Part shown: positions 1-8,074 of the stretch, one piece after another
Position numbering within the stretch: position 1 is the first letter of the stretch
Layout: each line of letters begins with the position of its first letter
Assembly (NCBI GenBank): GCA_963746325.1
Contig: CAVVBC010000031.1
Location: 190,278-254,277, forward strand
Length of the DNA: 64,000 nucleotides
Reading direction: 5' to 3'
From: RPQJ01 sp963746325
Lineage (GTDB): Bacteria > Pseudomonadota > Gammaproteobacteria > Steroidobacterales > Steroidobacteraceae
The notes under the pieces: generated by a model
The model's database searches: none
Told to the model about the DNA's origin: nothing
Seen by the model: only the letters and a program-made list of their open reading frames with translations
Program-made: the position numbers and the translations under genes

Positions 1-1
1 C

Positions 2-1060
2 AGCCGCGGTGTGCTGCTGCACGTTGATGCCGCGCAGGGCGCCGGCAAGGCACCCCTGGACGTGCAGGCGGACGCGATCGACTTGTTGTCGCTCACTGCG
101 CACAAGCTGCACGGGCCGAAGGGCGTCGGCGCGCTGTGCATGCGGCGCGAGCCCCGGCTCGGGCTGGTGCCGCTGCAGTTCGGCGGCGGCCAGGAGCGCG
201 GGCTGCGGTCGGGCACCCTGCCAACCCACCAGATCGTGGGCATGGGCGTCGCCTGTCGCCTCGCACGCGAACAGATGACAGCAGACATGGCGCGGATCGC
301 CGGGCTGCGGGCGCGGCTGTGGCAGGCGTTGTCGGAACTGCCCGGCGTCATGCTGAACGGTGACCCCGCGCGCCGCGTCGCCGGCATCCTGAACGTCACC
401 ATCGATGGCATCGAGGGTGAAACGCTGCTGTTCGCGCTGGCGGACCTCGCACTCTCGTCAGGTTCGGCTTGCGCAAGTCTCAGCTCGCAGCCGTCCTACG
501 TCCTGCGCGCGCTGGGCCGCAGCGACCGGCTGGCCCAAAGCTCATTGCGGCTGAGCCTGGGCCGCTTTACTACGGCGGCCGACGTCGACCTTGCCGCGAC
601 GCGTATCCGGCGCGAGGTGCTCAGGCTCAGGGCGGGTGAGCCTGGTCCCGGCGCCGCGCTGAGCTTCCCTGACGACCCCCGCTACAACACGGAGGTCCGG
701 CGACGAGTCGATCGCCTGGCGGGGTGGGGCAGCCTGCCCGCGGGGGTCGACACGGTGACCGGTCAAGCCGGCAACCGGGAGCACGGCGCCGAGGTCGAAG
801 TGATGTTGCGTGTGGAGCAGGACCGCATTGCCGAGGCCCGTTTCCGGGCGTTCGGCTGCCCGCACCTGCTCGCGGCGGCCTCCCGGGCCATGGAATGCAT
901 CACGGGGTCCGGGGTCAACGCAGCGGGCACTTGGGCATGGGAGGAGGTCGCCCGCGAGCTGCAGGTGCCTGCGGCCAAATTCGGGCGCTTGATCACGCTG
1001 CAGGATGCAATCCGCGCCGCCGTCAGGAACTGGCCGGGCGCCACCCGGTCTACGGTGTAG
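2..1060 (+). CDS. iscS: Cysteine desulfurase IscS with fused IscU-like C-terminal domain (5' end outside window)
   Basis: PLP enzyme that takes sulfur from cysteine as an enzyme-bound persulfide for Fe-S cluster assembly. The reading frame is open from base 2, so the start lies upstream. Visible landmarks are HVDAAQ, the PLP lysine in TAHKLHGPKG (about visible residue 35) and the persulfide cysteine in SSGSACAS (about 157), which marks the IscS class. After about residue 228 the chain continues into a region that aligns with the scaffold IscU: a YNTEV start, RFRAFGC (Cys about 286) and a DAIRAAV end. Only this one of the three IscU ligand cysteines remains. The first is replaced (REHGAEV against ACGDVM) and the last is replaced (KFGRL against KIHCS). 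The tail is therefore probably not a normal scaffold. iscA follows 36 bp downstream. Confidence 0.93.
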   Translation, partial: SRGVLLHVDAAQGAGKAPLDVQADAIDLLSLTAHKLHGPKGVGALCMRREPRLGLVPLQFGGGQERGLRSGTLPTHQIVGMGVACRLAREQMTADMARIAGLRARLWQALSELPGVMLNGDPARRVAGILNVTIDGIEGETLLFALADLALSSGSACASLSSQPSYVLRALGRSDRLAQSSLRLSLGRFTTAADVDLAATRIRREVLRLRAGEPGPGAALSFPDDPRYNTEVRRRVDRLAGWGSLPAGVDTVTGQAGNREHGAEVEVMLRVEQDRIAEARFRAFGCPHLLAAASRAMECITGSGVNAAGTWAWEEVARELQVPAAKFGRLITLQDAIRAAVRNWPGATRSTV

Positions 1061-1096
1061 AATTTTTCGCGCCACCCGTTGCCGAGGTTCCAGCCG

Positions 1097-1420
1097 ATGA
1101 CGATTTCCCTGACTCCTGCCGCCGCCGAACGCGTCCGTACGTTCATGGCCAACCGGGGCAAGGGAGTCGGTCTGCGGCTCGGCGTGAAGCAGACCGGCTG
1201 CTCCGGCTTCGCCTACGTCGTGAGCTACGCAGACGAGGTGGGCGCCAGCGATACCGTGTTCGACGACGCAGGGGTCAAGGTCATTGTCGACGCCGACAGC
1301 CTCCGCTACGTGGACGGCACCCAGATCGACTTCGTACGCCAGGGCCTCAACGAGGCCTTCAAGTTCCGCAATCCCAACGTCAAGGGGGAATGCGGCTGCG
1401 GCGAGAGCTTCAACGTCTAA
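1097..1420 (+). CDS. iscA: A-type iron-sulfur carrier IscA
   Basis: 107-residue A-type carrier that accepts and delivers Fe-S clusters or iron to apoproteins in the cytoplasm. The three conserved cysteines are in QTGCSGFAY and ECGCGESFNV, and the length equals that of the usual IscA. I chose the ATG at 1097 rather than the TTG at 1079: GAGG lies at 1084-1087 with a 9-base spacer, and the protein then begins MTISLTPAAA as family members do. It follows iscS directly. The usual hscB, hscA and fdx genes are absent between it and ndk. Confidence 0.95.
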   Translation: MTISLTPAAAERVRTFMANRGKGVGLRLGVKQTGCSGFAYVVSYADEVGASDTVFDDAGVKVIVDADSLRYVDGTQIDFVRQGLNEAFKFRNPNVKGECGCGESFNV

Positions 1421-1443
1421 GCCCCCGTCGGTGCTCTGATTTC

Positions 1444-1472
1444 TTGGCCGGTCGGGGGCCGCCGGGTATACT
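1444..1472 (+). promoter_or_regulatory. Sigma70-type promoter upstream of ndk
   Basis: TTGGCC at 1444-1449 and TATACT at 1467-1472 are separated by 17 bases, which fits the sigma70 consensus well. It lies between iscA and ndk and would start transcripts near 1479, so ndk-rlmN and the genes after them may be expressed independently of isc. Confidence 0.6.
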
Positions 1473-1506
1473 GTCTCGTTACGTTTTGAGGTTGGCCCCG
1501 TCCAGA

Positions 1507-1534
1507 CCCGCGCTTGCGCGGGTTTCAGGTTTTT
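1507..1534 (+). terminator. GC hairpin with T-rich tail in the ndk leader
   Basis: CCCGCGC (1507-1513) and GCGCGGG (1516-1522) form a perfect stem. It is followed by TTTCAGG and then five T (1530-1534). It resembles an intrinsic terminator, but it sits downstream of the predicted ndk promoter and upstream of the ndk start. It could end isc transcripts, act as an attenuator in the ndk leader, or both. Confidence 0.4.
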
Positions 1535-1594
1535 GGGGCCGGTTCGCCACACGCCGGCAGTTCGTCTGCCACGTCAGCCCTTTAAGGATCCGTT

Positions 1595-2020
1595 ATGTCT
1601 CTCGAACGCACGCTTTCCATCGTCAAGCCAGACGGTGTCCGCAAGAACGTCATCGGCGACGTCTACCACCGCTTTGAGAAGGCCGGCCTGCGCATCGTCG
1701 CTGCCCGCATGATGCGGCTCACGCAGGCCCAGGCCGAGGCGTTCTACGGCGTGCACCGTGAGCGCGGCTTCTTCAAGGACCTCGTGGCCTACATGAGCTC
1801 GGGTCCGGTCATCGTGCAGGTGCTCGAGGGCGAAGGCGCCGTGCTGAAGCACCGCGACGTCATGGGCGCGACAGACCCGAAGAAGGCCGCCCCCGGCACG
1901 ATCCGTGCCGATCTTGCCGACAGCATCGAGGAGAACGTCGTGCACGGCTCCGACAGCCTCGAGAACGCCGCCCGCGAAATCGCCTTTTTCTTTGCCGAGA
2001 CGGAGCTCTGCTCGCGCTGA
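1595..2020 (+). CDS. ndk: Nucleoside diphosphate kinase
   Basis: Transfers the gamma phosphate between nucleoside triphosphates and diphosphates through a phosphohistidine, keeping NTP and dNTP pools balanced. The 141 residues match the family. It begins MSLERTLSIVKPDGV, and the active-site histidine is in NVVHGSDSLENA. AAGGA (1586-1590) precedes the ATG. It is followed by rlmN after 42 bases, as in many gammaproteobacteria. Confidence 0.98.
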   Translation: MSLERTLSIVKPDGVRKNVIGDVYHRFEKAGLRIVAARMMRLTQAQAEAFYGVHRERGFFKDLVAYMSSGPVIVQVLEGEGAVLKHRDVMGATDPKKAAPGTIRADLADSIEENVVHGSDSLENAAREIAFFFAETELCSR

Positions 2021-2062
2021 GGCGCGGGCAAACGTCCGCCGCGGCACGCGGTCCACTGATAG

Positions 2063-3181
2063 ATGGGTGAAGCAACGCCAATCGTACGCACCAACCTGCT
2101 CGGCCTCACGCGGGCCGGGCTGGAGGCGTTCGTCGTCGCGATGGGCGAAAAGCCGTTTCGTGCGCGGCAGCTGTTCAAGTGGATCTACAAGCGTGCCGTC
2201 GGCGACATCGATGCGATGACGGATCTCGGCAAGGACTTCCGTCGTCGCCTCGCCGAGATCGCCGAGATCCGCACGCCCGACATCCACGTGTCGCAGGTGT
2301 CCGCGGACGGCACGCGCAAGTGGCTGCTCAAGCTCGAAAGCGGCCAGGCCATCGAGATGGTGTTCATCCCCGAGCCTGGGCGCGGCACGCTCTGCATCTC
2401 GAGCCAGGTCGGCTGCCAGATGGACTGCGGTTTCTGTTCGACTGCGCAGCAGGGCTTCAACCGCAATCTCGATACGGCGGAAATCGTCGGTCAGGTCTGG
2501 CTGGCCAACCGCGAACTCGGCTACTCGCCGGATGGCGACCGGGTCATCACCAACGTCGTCTTCATGGGCATGGGCGAACCGCTCGCCAATTACCGCAATG
2601 TCGTGCCGGCCGCGGAGATCATGATGGACGACCTGGGCCTCGACCTGTCGCGCCGCCGGGTCACGGTGAGCACGTCGGGCCTGGTGCCGCAGATGCTGCG
2701 CATCGCGGACGAGACCAACGTGGCGCTCGCCGTGTCGCTGCACGCGCCCAACGATGAATTGCGCAGCGAGATCGTGCCGATCAACCGCAAGCACCCGATC
2801 AAGGAACTGCTCGACGCGTGCTGGCACTACGTCGAAAAGCAGAACGCGCGCAACGTCACCTTCGAATACGTGATGCTCGACGGCGTCAACGACAAGCCGC
2901 AGCATGCGCGCGAGCTCGCGCAGCTGTTGCGCGGCCATCCGGCCAAGGTCAACCTGATCCCGTTCAACCCGTTTCCCGGCACCAAGTTCCGGCGCTCGAG
3001 CGAGGCCGCCATCGAACGTTTCCGTGACCTGCTGATCAAGGGCGGGGTGATGGCCACGATCCGCCGGACTCGCGGCGACGACATCGACGCCGCGTGCGGC
3101 CAGCTCGTGGGTCGCGTCAACGATCGCGTGACCAACCGCCTCGGCCAGAAGGCGTTCCCCATCGCCGTGGTGCAGGGCTGA
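2063..3181 (+). CDS. rlmN: Dual-specificity 23S rRNA/tRNA adenine-C2 methyltransferase RlmN
   Basis: Radical SAM enzyme that methylates C2 of A2503 in 23S rRNA and of A37 in some tRNAs. It has 372 residues. The radical SAM cluster motif is CQMDCGFC (about residues 118-125), preceded by CISSQVG. SAM-binding GMGEPLANY follows, and the second catalytic cysteine of the family is expected in the C-terminal DDIDAACGQL segment. The stop overlaps the start of the next gene by one base (TGATG), so translation is probably coupled. Confidence 0.97.
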   Translation: MGEATPIVRTNLLGLTRAGLEAFVVAMGEKPFRARQLFKWIYKRAVGDIDAMTDLGKDFRRRLAEIAEIRTPDIHVSQVSADGTRKWLLKLESGQAIEMVFIPEPGRGTLCISSQVGCQMDCGFCSTAQQGFNRNLDTAEIVGQVWLANRELGYSPDGDRVITNVVFMGMGEPLANYRNVVPAAEIMMDDLGLDLSRRRVTVSTSGLVPQMLRIADETNVALAVSLHAPNDELRSEIVPINRKHPIKELLDACWHYVEKQNARNVTFEYVMLDGVNDKPQHARELAQLLRGHPAKVNLIPFNPFPGTKFRRSSEAAIERFRDLLIKGGVMATIRRTRGDDIDAACGQLVGRVNDRVTNRLGQKAFPIAVVQG

Positions 3182-3969
3182 TGCGCCTGCGCACTCACAT
3201 CGCGCTGCTGGCCGCGGGCATCGCGCTTGCCGTCGCGCTGGTCGCCGTGCCGCGGGCAGCCGTAGCCGCCGAACCCGGCAGCCGCCGGGCAATCGAAGAG
3301 GCCGCAGCCGTCAATACCGAGCTCGCGCTCGCCTACATGCGCGAAAACAACCTCAAGGCCGCGCGCGAAAAGATCGACAAGGCGCTGCAGCAGAATTCGC
3401 GCACCGCCAACACGCAGATGGCGGCAGGCTTCATCTACGACAAGCTGGGCGAACAGAAGAAGGCTGGCTACCACTTCGAGCAGGCGATCAAGCTGAGCGG
3501 CAACGCGAACCCCGACGTAGTGGCGAACGCCGCCGTCTTCTTCTGCATGAACGGCGAGCCGAAGCGCGGCGAGACCTACCTGTTGCAGGCCGCGGCGAGC
3601 CCGCTGAACCAGCGGCCCGACGTGGCGTATACGAACGCCGGCCGCTGCGCCCGCGAAGACAAGCGCCCGCAGGACGCCGAACAGAGTTTCCGCAATGCCC
3701 TGGCAATCAACCCGCAGCAGCCCGATGCCTTGTTCCAGATGGCGGGTCTGGCGCAGGACAGCGGTAACGGCCTGCAGGCGCGCGCATTCCTGGAGCGTTA
3801 CACGGCCGTGGCGCCGGTGACGTCGGCGATGCTCTGGCTTGGCCGCAGCATCGAGCTCGGTCTCGGTGACACCGAACAGGCCGCGCGTTATGCGCAGCGG
3901 CTCAAGGACGAGTTTCCCACGTCCCAGGAAGCATCCCTGCTGTACGACGCCGAACGGGCGCAACCATGA
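3181..3969 (+). CDS. pilW: Type IV pilus biogenesis/stability TPR protein (PilF/PilW family)
   Basis: 262-residue secreted TPR protein. PilF/PilW proteins are outer-membrane pilotins needed for PilQ secretin assembly and pilus stability. An N-terminal hydrophobic signal (residues about 7-30) is followed by repeated TPR helices, such as LALAYMRENNLKAAREK and QAIKLSGNANPDVVANA. The start ATG at 3181 overlaps the rlmN stop by one base, and the end overlaps rodZ by four bases (ATGA). No lipobox cysteine is obvious, unlike many PilF proteins. The assignment rests on TPR content plus the conserved rlmN-pilW-rodZ order. Confidence 0.85.
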   Translation: MRLRTHIALLAAGIALAVALVAVPRAAVAAEPGSRRAIEEAAAVNTELALAYMRENNLKAAREKIDKALQQNSRTANTQMAAGFIYDKLGEQKKAGYHFEQAIKLSGNANPDVVANAAVFFCMNGEPKRGETYLLQAAASPLNQRPDVAYTNAGRCAREDKRPQDAEQSFRNALAINPQQPDALFQMAGLAQDSGNGLQARAFLERYTAVAPVTSAMLWLGRSIELGLGDTEQAARYAQRLKDEFPTSQEASLLYDAERAQP

Positions 3970-4850
3970 GTCCGCCTGAAGCCGAGATCACCGAGCTCCC
4001 CTCGAGCGCGGGAGCCCGCCTGCGACGCGAGCGCGAAGGCCGCGGCATGAGCCCGCAGCAGGCGGCTGAAGCGCTGAACCTCGATCCCGTGATCCTCGGG
4101 CAGCTGGAAGCGAACGATTTCGGGGCGCTGGGCGCGCCGGTCTTCGTCAAGGGTCACCTCCGGCGGTATGCGGCGCTGCTGGGCCTGGGCGAGGACGAAG
4201 TCCTCGCGATCTACGAGCGTTCGAAGCAGCAGCTCGGCGAGCCTTCGCTGGTGCCCAAGTCCCGGCTCGAAATGGCCCCGGTGCGCGGCAAGCCGCGCTG
4301 GCCCTGGGTCGTCGGCGGAGCGGTGTCCTTCCTGATTGCGTCGGCGCTGATCGCCTATCTCTCCGAGAACGGCCTGCCCTGGGTTGCGGAGCAGGGCGAG
4401 GAAACCGCCGCAGTCACGCGCGAGGCGAACGTCGCGTCGGGCAACCGTGTGGACGGCGCGGAGCAGCCCGCGGCAGGCGTCGCTGCAGGCCAGCCAGCCG
4501 CGGCAGGGGCGAGCACCGCACCCGCGCCAGCGACGGCCGGGGACGCCGCCGCCGCACCGGGCAACGTCACACTCCCTGCGCTCGCGCCCGGGCAAGTGAG
4601 CCTGCAACTGCGGTTCACCGCCGACTCGTGGGTCGAGGTGTTCGATGGCTCGGGCAAGGCGGTGCTCTACGACCTCGGCAAGGCCGGCTCCGAGCGCACC
4701 CTCACTGCGACAGCGCCCGTCAGCGTTACGCTCGGCGATGCCCGGGGAGTTGCTGTGAGCGTCAATGGTCGCGCCTTGCCGCCCCCGACTCGCGCCGCCG
4801 GTGAGACGCTCGCGCGTTTCAGCATCGGTGCGGATGGCAGCCTGCGTTGA
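3966..4850 (+). CDS. rodZ: RodZ-like cytoskeletal/cell-shape protein
   Basis: 294-residue membrane protein of the RodZ family, which links MreB to the elongation machinery. A Cro/CI-type helix-turn-helix lies at about residues 15-80 (RREREGRGMSPQQAAEALNL). One transmembrane segment spans about 112-133, and an Ala/Pro-rich periplasmic linker follows. A DUF4115 beta domain covers about 205-285, with the typical SLQLRFTADSWVEVFD. It overlaps pilW by four bases. hisS follows after 16 bases, and ispG, often found between rodZ and hisS, is absent here. Confidence 0.92.
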   Translation: MSPPEAEITELPSSAGARLRREREGRGMSPQQAAEALNLDPVILGQLEANDFGALGAPVFVKGHLRRYAALLGLGEDEVLAIYERSKQQLGEPSLVPKSRLEMAPVRGKPRWPWVVGGAVSFLIASALIAYLSENGLPWVAEQGEETAAVTREANVASGNRVDGAEQPAAGVAAGQPAAAGASTAPAPATAGDAAAAPGNVTLPALAPGQVSLQLRFTADSWVEVFDGSGKAVLYDLGKAGSERTLTATAPVSVTLGDARGVAVSVNGRALPPPTRAAGETLARFSIGADGSLR

Positions 4851-4866
4851 CCGCGGTAGCCAGACG

Positions 4867-6153
4867 ATGACCGATACGCTGCAAGCCGTCCGTGGCATGA
4901 ATGACGTGCTGCCCGACCAGACCCCGGCCTGGCAGCAGCTGGAGCGCGCCGCGCGCGAAATCTTCGCGCAGTACGGCTACAGCGAGCTGCGCCTGCCGTT
5001 GCTCGAGCGCACGGAGCTCTTCAAGCGCTCGATCGGCGAGTTCACCGACATCGTCGAGAAAGAGATGTACACGTTCCGCGACCGCGGCGACGACTCGCTC
5101 ACGCTGCGGCCGGAAGCGACCGCCGGCATCGTGCGTGCGTGCATCTCGAACGGCCTGCTGCACAACCAGCGGCAGAAGCTCTGGCTGATGGGTCCCATGT
5201 TCCGCTACGAGCGGCCGCAGAAGGGACGTTACCGGCAGTTTCACCAGATCGACGTCGAGGCCCTGGGCTTCCCGGGTCCCGACGTGGACGCGGAACTGAT
5301 CCTGATGACCGCGCGCCTGTGGCGACGCCTCGGTCTGCGCGGCCTCACGCTCAACCTGAATTCGCTCGGCACGCCGGAATCACGCGCGGTGTACCGGGCC
5401 CGGCTCGTCGACTACTTCCGGGCCCATGCCGCCGACCTCGACGCCGACAGCACGCGCCGCCTCGACGGCAATCCGCTGCGCATCCTCGACAGCAAGAATC
5501 CCGCGCTGGCCGCGCTCATCGCCGGCGCGCCCTCGATCACGGATCACCTCGATCCCGAGTCCGCCGCGCACTTCGCGACGCTGTGCGCGCAGTTGCGCGC
5601 CGCCGGGATCGATTTCGTGCTCAACCCGCGCCTGGTGCGCGGCCTCGATTACTATTCGCGCACCGTCTTCGAGTGGGTCACGACCGACCTCGGCTCGCAG
5701 GACGCCGTCTGTTCCGGCGGCCGCTACGACGGTCTCGTGGGCCAGCTCGGCGGCGACGCCGTGCCGGCGATCGGCTGGGCACTGGGTGAGGAGCGGATCG
5801 TCGAGCTGATGCGCCTGCAGGGCCTGGTGGCGGACGAGGGCAATCCGGACGTGTACGTCGTCCTGGCAGGCCCGGCAGCCGAAGCGGTGGGCCTCGGCCT
5901 CGCCGAGCGCATCCGCGACGGCGCGCCCGGGCTGCGTGTCGAGACGAATTGCGGCGGCGGCAGCTTCAAGTCGCAGCTGAAGCGCGCAGACAAGAGCGGC
6001 GCACGCGTGGCCGTCATCGTCGGCGACGACGAGGCGGCGCGGCAGATTGCGGCGGTGAAGCCGTTGCGGGGCCTCGCCGCAGCCCAGCGCGAAGTGCCTT
6101 TCGCCGACCTGGCGGCGGAACTCGGCAAGGAACTGCAGGCCGGGCCGGTTTAA
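4867..6153 (+). CDS. hisS: Histidyl-tRNA synthetase
   Basis: Class II aminoacyl-tRNA synthetase that charges tRNA-His, 428 residues. Motif 2 is visible in FRYERPQKGRYRQFHQ. The histidine-specific loop RGLDYYSRTVFEW and motif 3 (ALGEERIVEL) follow, with an anticodon-binding domain from about residue 330. The ATG at 4867 gives the standard MTDTLQAVRGMNDVLP start. An upstream in-frame extension to 4765 would overlap rodZ and has no family support. Confidence 0.98.
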   Translation: MTDTLQAVRGMNDVLPDQTPAWQQLERAAREIFAQYGYSELRLPLLERTELFKRSIGEFTDIVEKEMYTFRDRGDDSLTLRPEATAGIVRACISNGLLHNQRQKLWLMGPMFRYERPQKGRYRQFHQIDVEALGFPGPDVDAELILMTARLWRRLGLRGLTLNLNSLGTPESRAVYRARLVDYFRAHAADLDADSTRRLDGNPLRILDSKNPALAALIAGAPSITDHLDPESAAHFATLCAQLRAAGIDFVLNPRLVRGLDYYSRTVFEWVTTDLGSQDAVCSGGRYDGLVGQLGGDAVPAIGWALGEERIVELMRLQGLVADEGNPDVYVVLAGPAAEAVGLGLAERIRDGAPGLRVETNCGGGSFKSQLKRADKSGARVAVIVGDDEAARQIAAVKPLRGLAAAQREVPFADLAAELGKELQAGPV

Positions 6154-6202
6154 AAGAATCACAGCAAGCCGTCCCGGCGGGACGGCGGATGGAGTGGGTG
6201 AA

Positions 6203-6904
6203 GTGGAAGACCTCTCAGACAACGAACGCGAAGAACAACTGCGCCGCTTCTGGGCCGACAACTGGCTGTGGATCGTGGGCGGCATCGCCCTCGGCCTCGG
6301 CGCGCTTGCGGGCTGGCAGTACTGGCAGAAGTCGAAGCTGGCCGCGGCCGAGCAGGACGAGGCGAGCTACGTTGCCACGCTCGAACTGCTGGGCAAGAAC
6401 AGCAAGGACGAAGCCACGAAAAAGGCGGACGAGCTGCGCGCGCTGCACCCGAAGTCCCCGTACGCCGACCAGTCCGACCTTGCGCTCGCGCGCTTCGCCG
6501 TCGATACCGGCGATCTGGACCTGGCTGGCAAGCGCCTGCGCACCGTGGCCGACACCTCGCGCGATCCCGAATTGCGCCAGATTGCGCGCGTCCGGCTGGC
6601 GCGGGTGCTGTCCGAACAGGGCAAGCACGACGACGCGCTCAAGCTGCTCGACGACGCCCAGGCGGGCGCCTTCACTGCGCTCTTCCACGACGCGCGTGGC
6701 GACGTGCTCGCAGCGAAGGGCGACTTCGCGGGCGCACGCAAGGCTTACGACGCGGCGCTGGCCGCCACGACCACGGCGGCGGAGAGCCAGGCGATCGATC
6801 GCGAGTTCATCGAGCTCAAGCGCGATGCGTTGCCCGCGGCCGCTGCGGTCAAGCCGGCGCCGGCTGCGGCCGCAACCACGCCGGCCACGGGTGCCACGCC
6901 ATGA
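6203..6904 (+). CDS. YfgM-like membrane-anchored TPR protein
   Basis: About 233 residues with one N-terminal membrane anchor (WIVGGIALGLGALAGW) and a periplasmic TPR domain, as in YfgM (Pfam TPR_21). YfgM contacts the SecYEG/PpiD complex and helps periplasmic chaperone networks. It sits between hisS and bamB as in Escherichia coli. A GTG start at 6203 has GGAG at 6191-6194 with an 8-base spacer. A GTG at 6194 is the alternative. The C-terminus ends in an Ala/Pro-rich tail and overlaps bamB by four bases (ATGA). Confidence 0.88.
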   Translation: MEDLSDNEREEQLRRFWADNWLWIVGGIALGLGALAGWQYWQKSKLAAAEQDEASYVATLELLGKNSKDEATKKADELRALHPKSPYADQSDLALARFAVDTGDLDLAGKRLRTVADTSRDPELRQIARVRLARVLSEQGKHDDALKLLDDAQAGAFTALFHDARGDVLAAKGDFAGARKAYDAALAATTTAAESQAIDREFIELKRDALPAAAAVKPAPAAAATTPATGATP

Positions 6905-8073
6905 GTCCTCGCGCCCCGGCACGGATCGCAGCCGTCTGCGCAGCGAGCCTGCTGGCGCTCGTTGCCGGGTGCGACAAGGACAAGAAAGGCGTTGAACCGC
7001 CAGCCGAACTGGTCGACCTCAACCCGACTCTCGACGTCAAGAAACTGTGGGACACGGGCGTGGGCGGCGGTGGCGAGAAACTGCGTCTCGCGCTCGGCCT
7101 GAGGCTCGACGGCGGCACGCTCTTCGCGGCATCGCGTGATGGCGACGTGGTGGCAATCGACGCCACGACGGGCCGCACACGCTGGACGCAGGACACCAAG
7201 GAAGAACTCGCGGCCGGACCCGGTGTCGGCGGCAGCGTGGTGGCAGTCGGTTCGAGCGATGGCAAGGTCATCGCGCTCGACGCCGCCTCCGGCAAGAAAC
7301 TGTGGGCGGTCGACGTATCGAGCGAAGTGCTTGCCGCGCCACTGGTCACGGGCGAGCGCGTGATCGTGCGTACCGTGGATGGCCGGGTGCACGCACTCGA
7401 CGCGCAGACGGGCAAGTCGCAGTGGGTGGGTGAAGAGCCCGTGCCGAAGCTCTCGCTCCGCGGTACGGCTTCGCCCGTGCTCGCCAAGGACAATGTCGTC
7501 GCCGGCTTCGATTCCGGCAAGGTGATCGCCTTCACCCTGGGCTCCGGCGACGTCGCCTGGCAGGCACAGGTGTCGACACCGGACGGACGTTCGGAGCTCG
7601 ATCGCCTCTCCGACATGGACAGTGCAGTGCAGGTGGATGGCAACGATGGCTTCGCGGTTGGATACCAGGGCCGCGTCGTCATGCTGGCACTCGACTCCGG
7701 CCAGGTGTGGTGGAGCCGCGACTTGTCCAGTTACCGGGCGCCCGCCATCGACGATACGCAGTTGTACGTCGCCACCTCGGACGGCAGCGTGGTCGCGCTG
7801 CGCCGTCGTGACGGTACCGTGGTCTGGCAGCAGGACGGTCTCAAGCGCCGCGGACTGAGTGCGCCGGCGGTGGTCGGCAATGCCGTGGTCGTCGGCGATT
7901 TCGACGGCTACCTGCACTGGCTCGACCGCGACTCCGGCAAGTTCGTCGCGCGCGAGCATCCGGGCGGCGCGCGCATCAGCATGGCGCCGATCGCCGCCGA
8001 TGGCCGCGTGTACGCCATCGACGAAGGTGGCAAGGTCTTCGCCTATCGCAGCGGCGCGCCCGCAGGTCGTTGA
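6901..8073 (+). CDS. bamB: Outer membrane protein assembly factor BamB
   Basis: 390-residue lipoprotein subunit of the BAM complex, which inserts beta-barrel proteins into the outer membrane. The signal peptide ends in the lipobox LVAGC (Cys 24). An eight-bladed PQQ-type beta-propeller follows, with repeated blades such as GDVVAIDATTGRTRW, GKVIALDAASGKKLW and GRVHALDAQTGKSQW. It overlaps the YfgM-like gene by four bases, and the Der start follows one base after its stop. Confidence 0.97.
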   Translation: MSPRAPARIAAVCAASLLALVAGCDKDKKGVEPPAELVDLNPTLDVKKLWDTGVGGGGEKLRLALGLRLDGGTLFAASRDGDVVAIDATTGRTRWTQDTKEELAAGPGVGGSVVAVGSSDGKVIALDAASGKKLWAVDVSSEVLAAPLVTGERVIVRTVDGRVHALDAQTGKSQWVGEEPVPKLSLRGTASPVLAKDNVVAGFDSGKVIAFTLGSGDVAWQAQVSTPDGRSELDRLSDMDSAVQVDGNDGFAVGYQGRVVMLALDSGQVWWSRDLSSYRAPAIDDTQLYVATSDGSVVALRRRDGTVVWQQDGLKRRGLSAPAVVGNAVVVGDFDGYLHWLDRDSGKFVAREHPGGARISMAPIAADGRVYAIDEGGKVFAYRSGAPAGR

Positions 8074-8074
8074 T

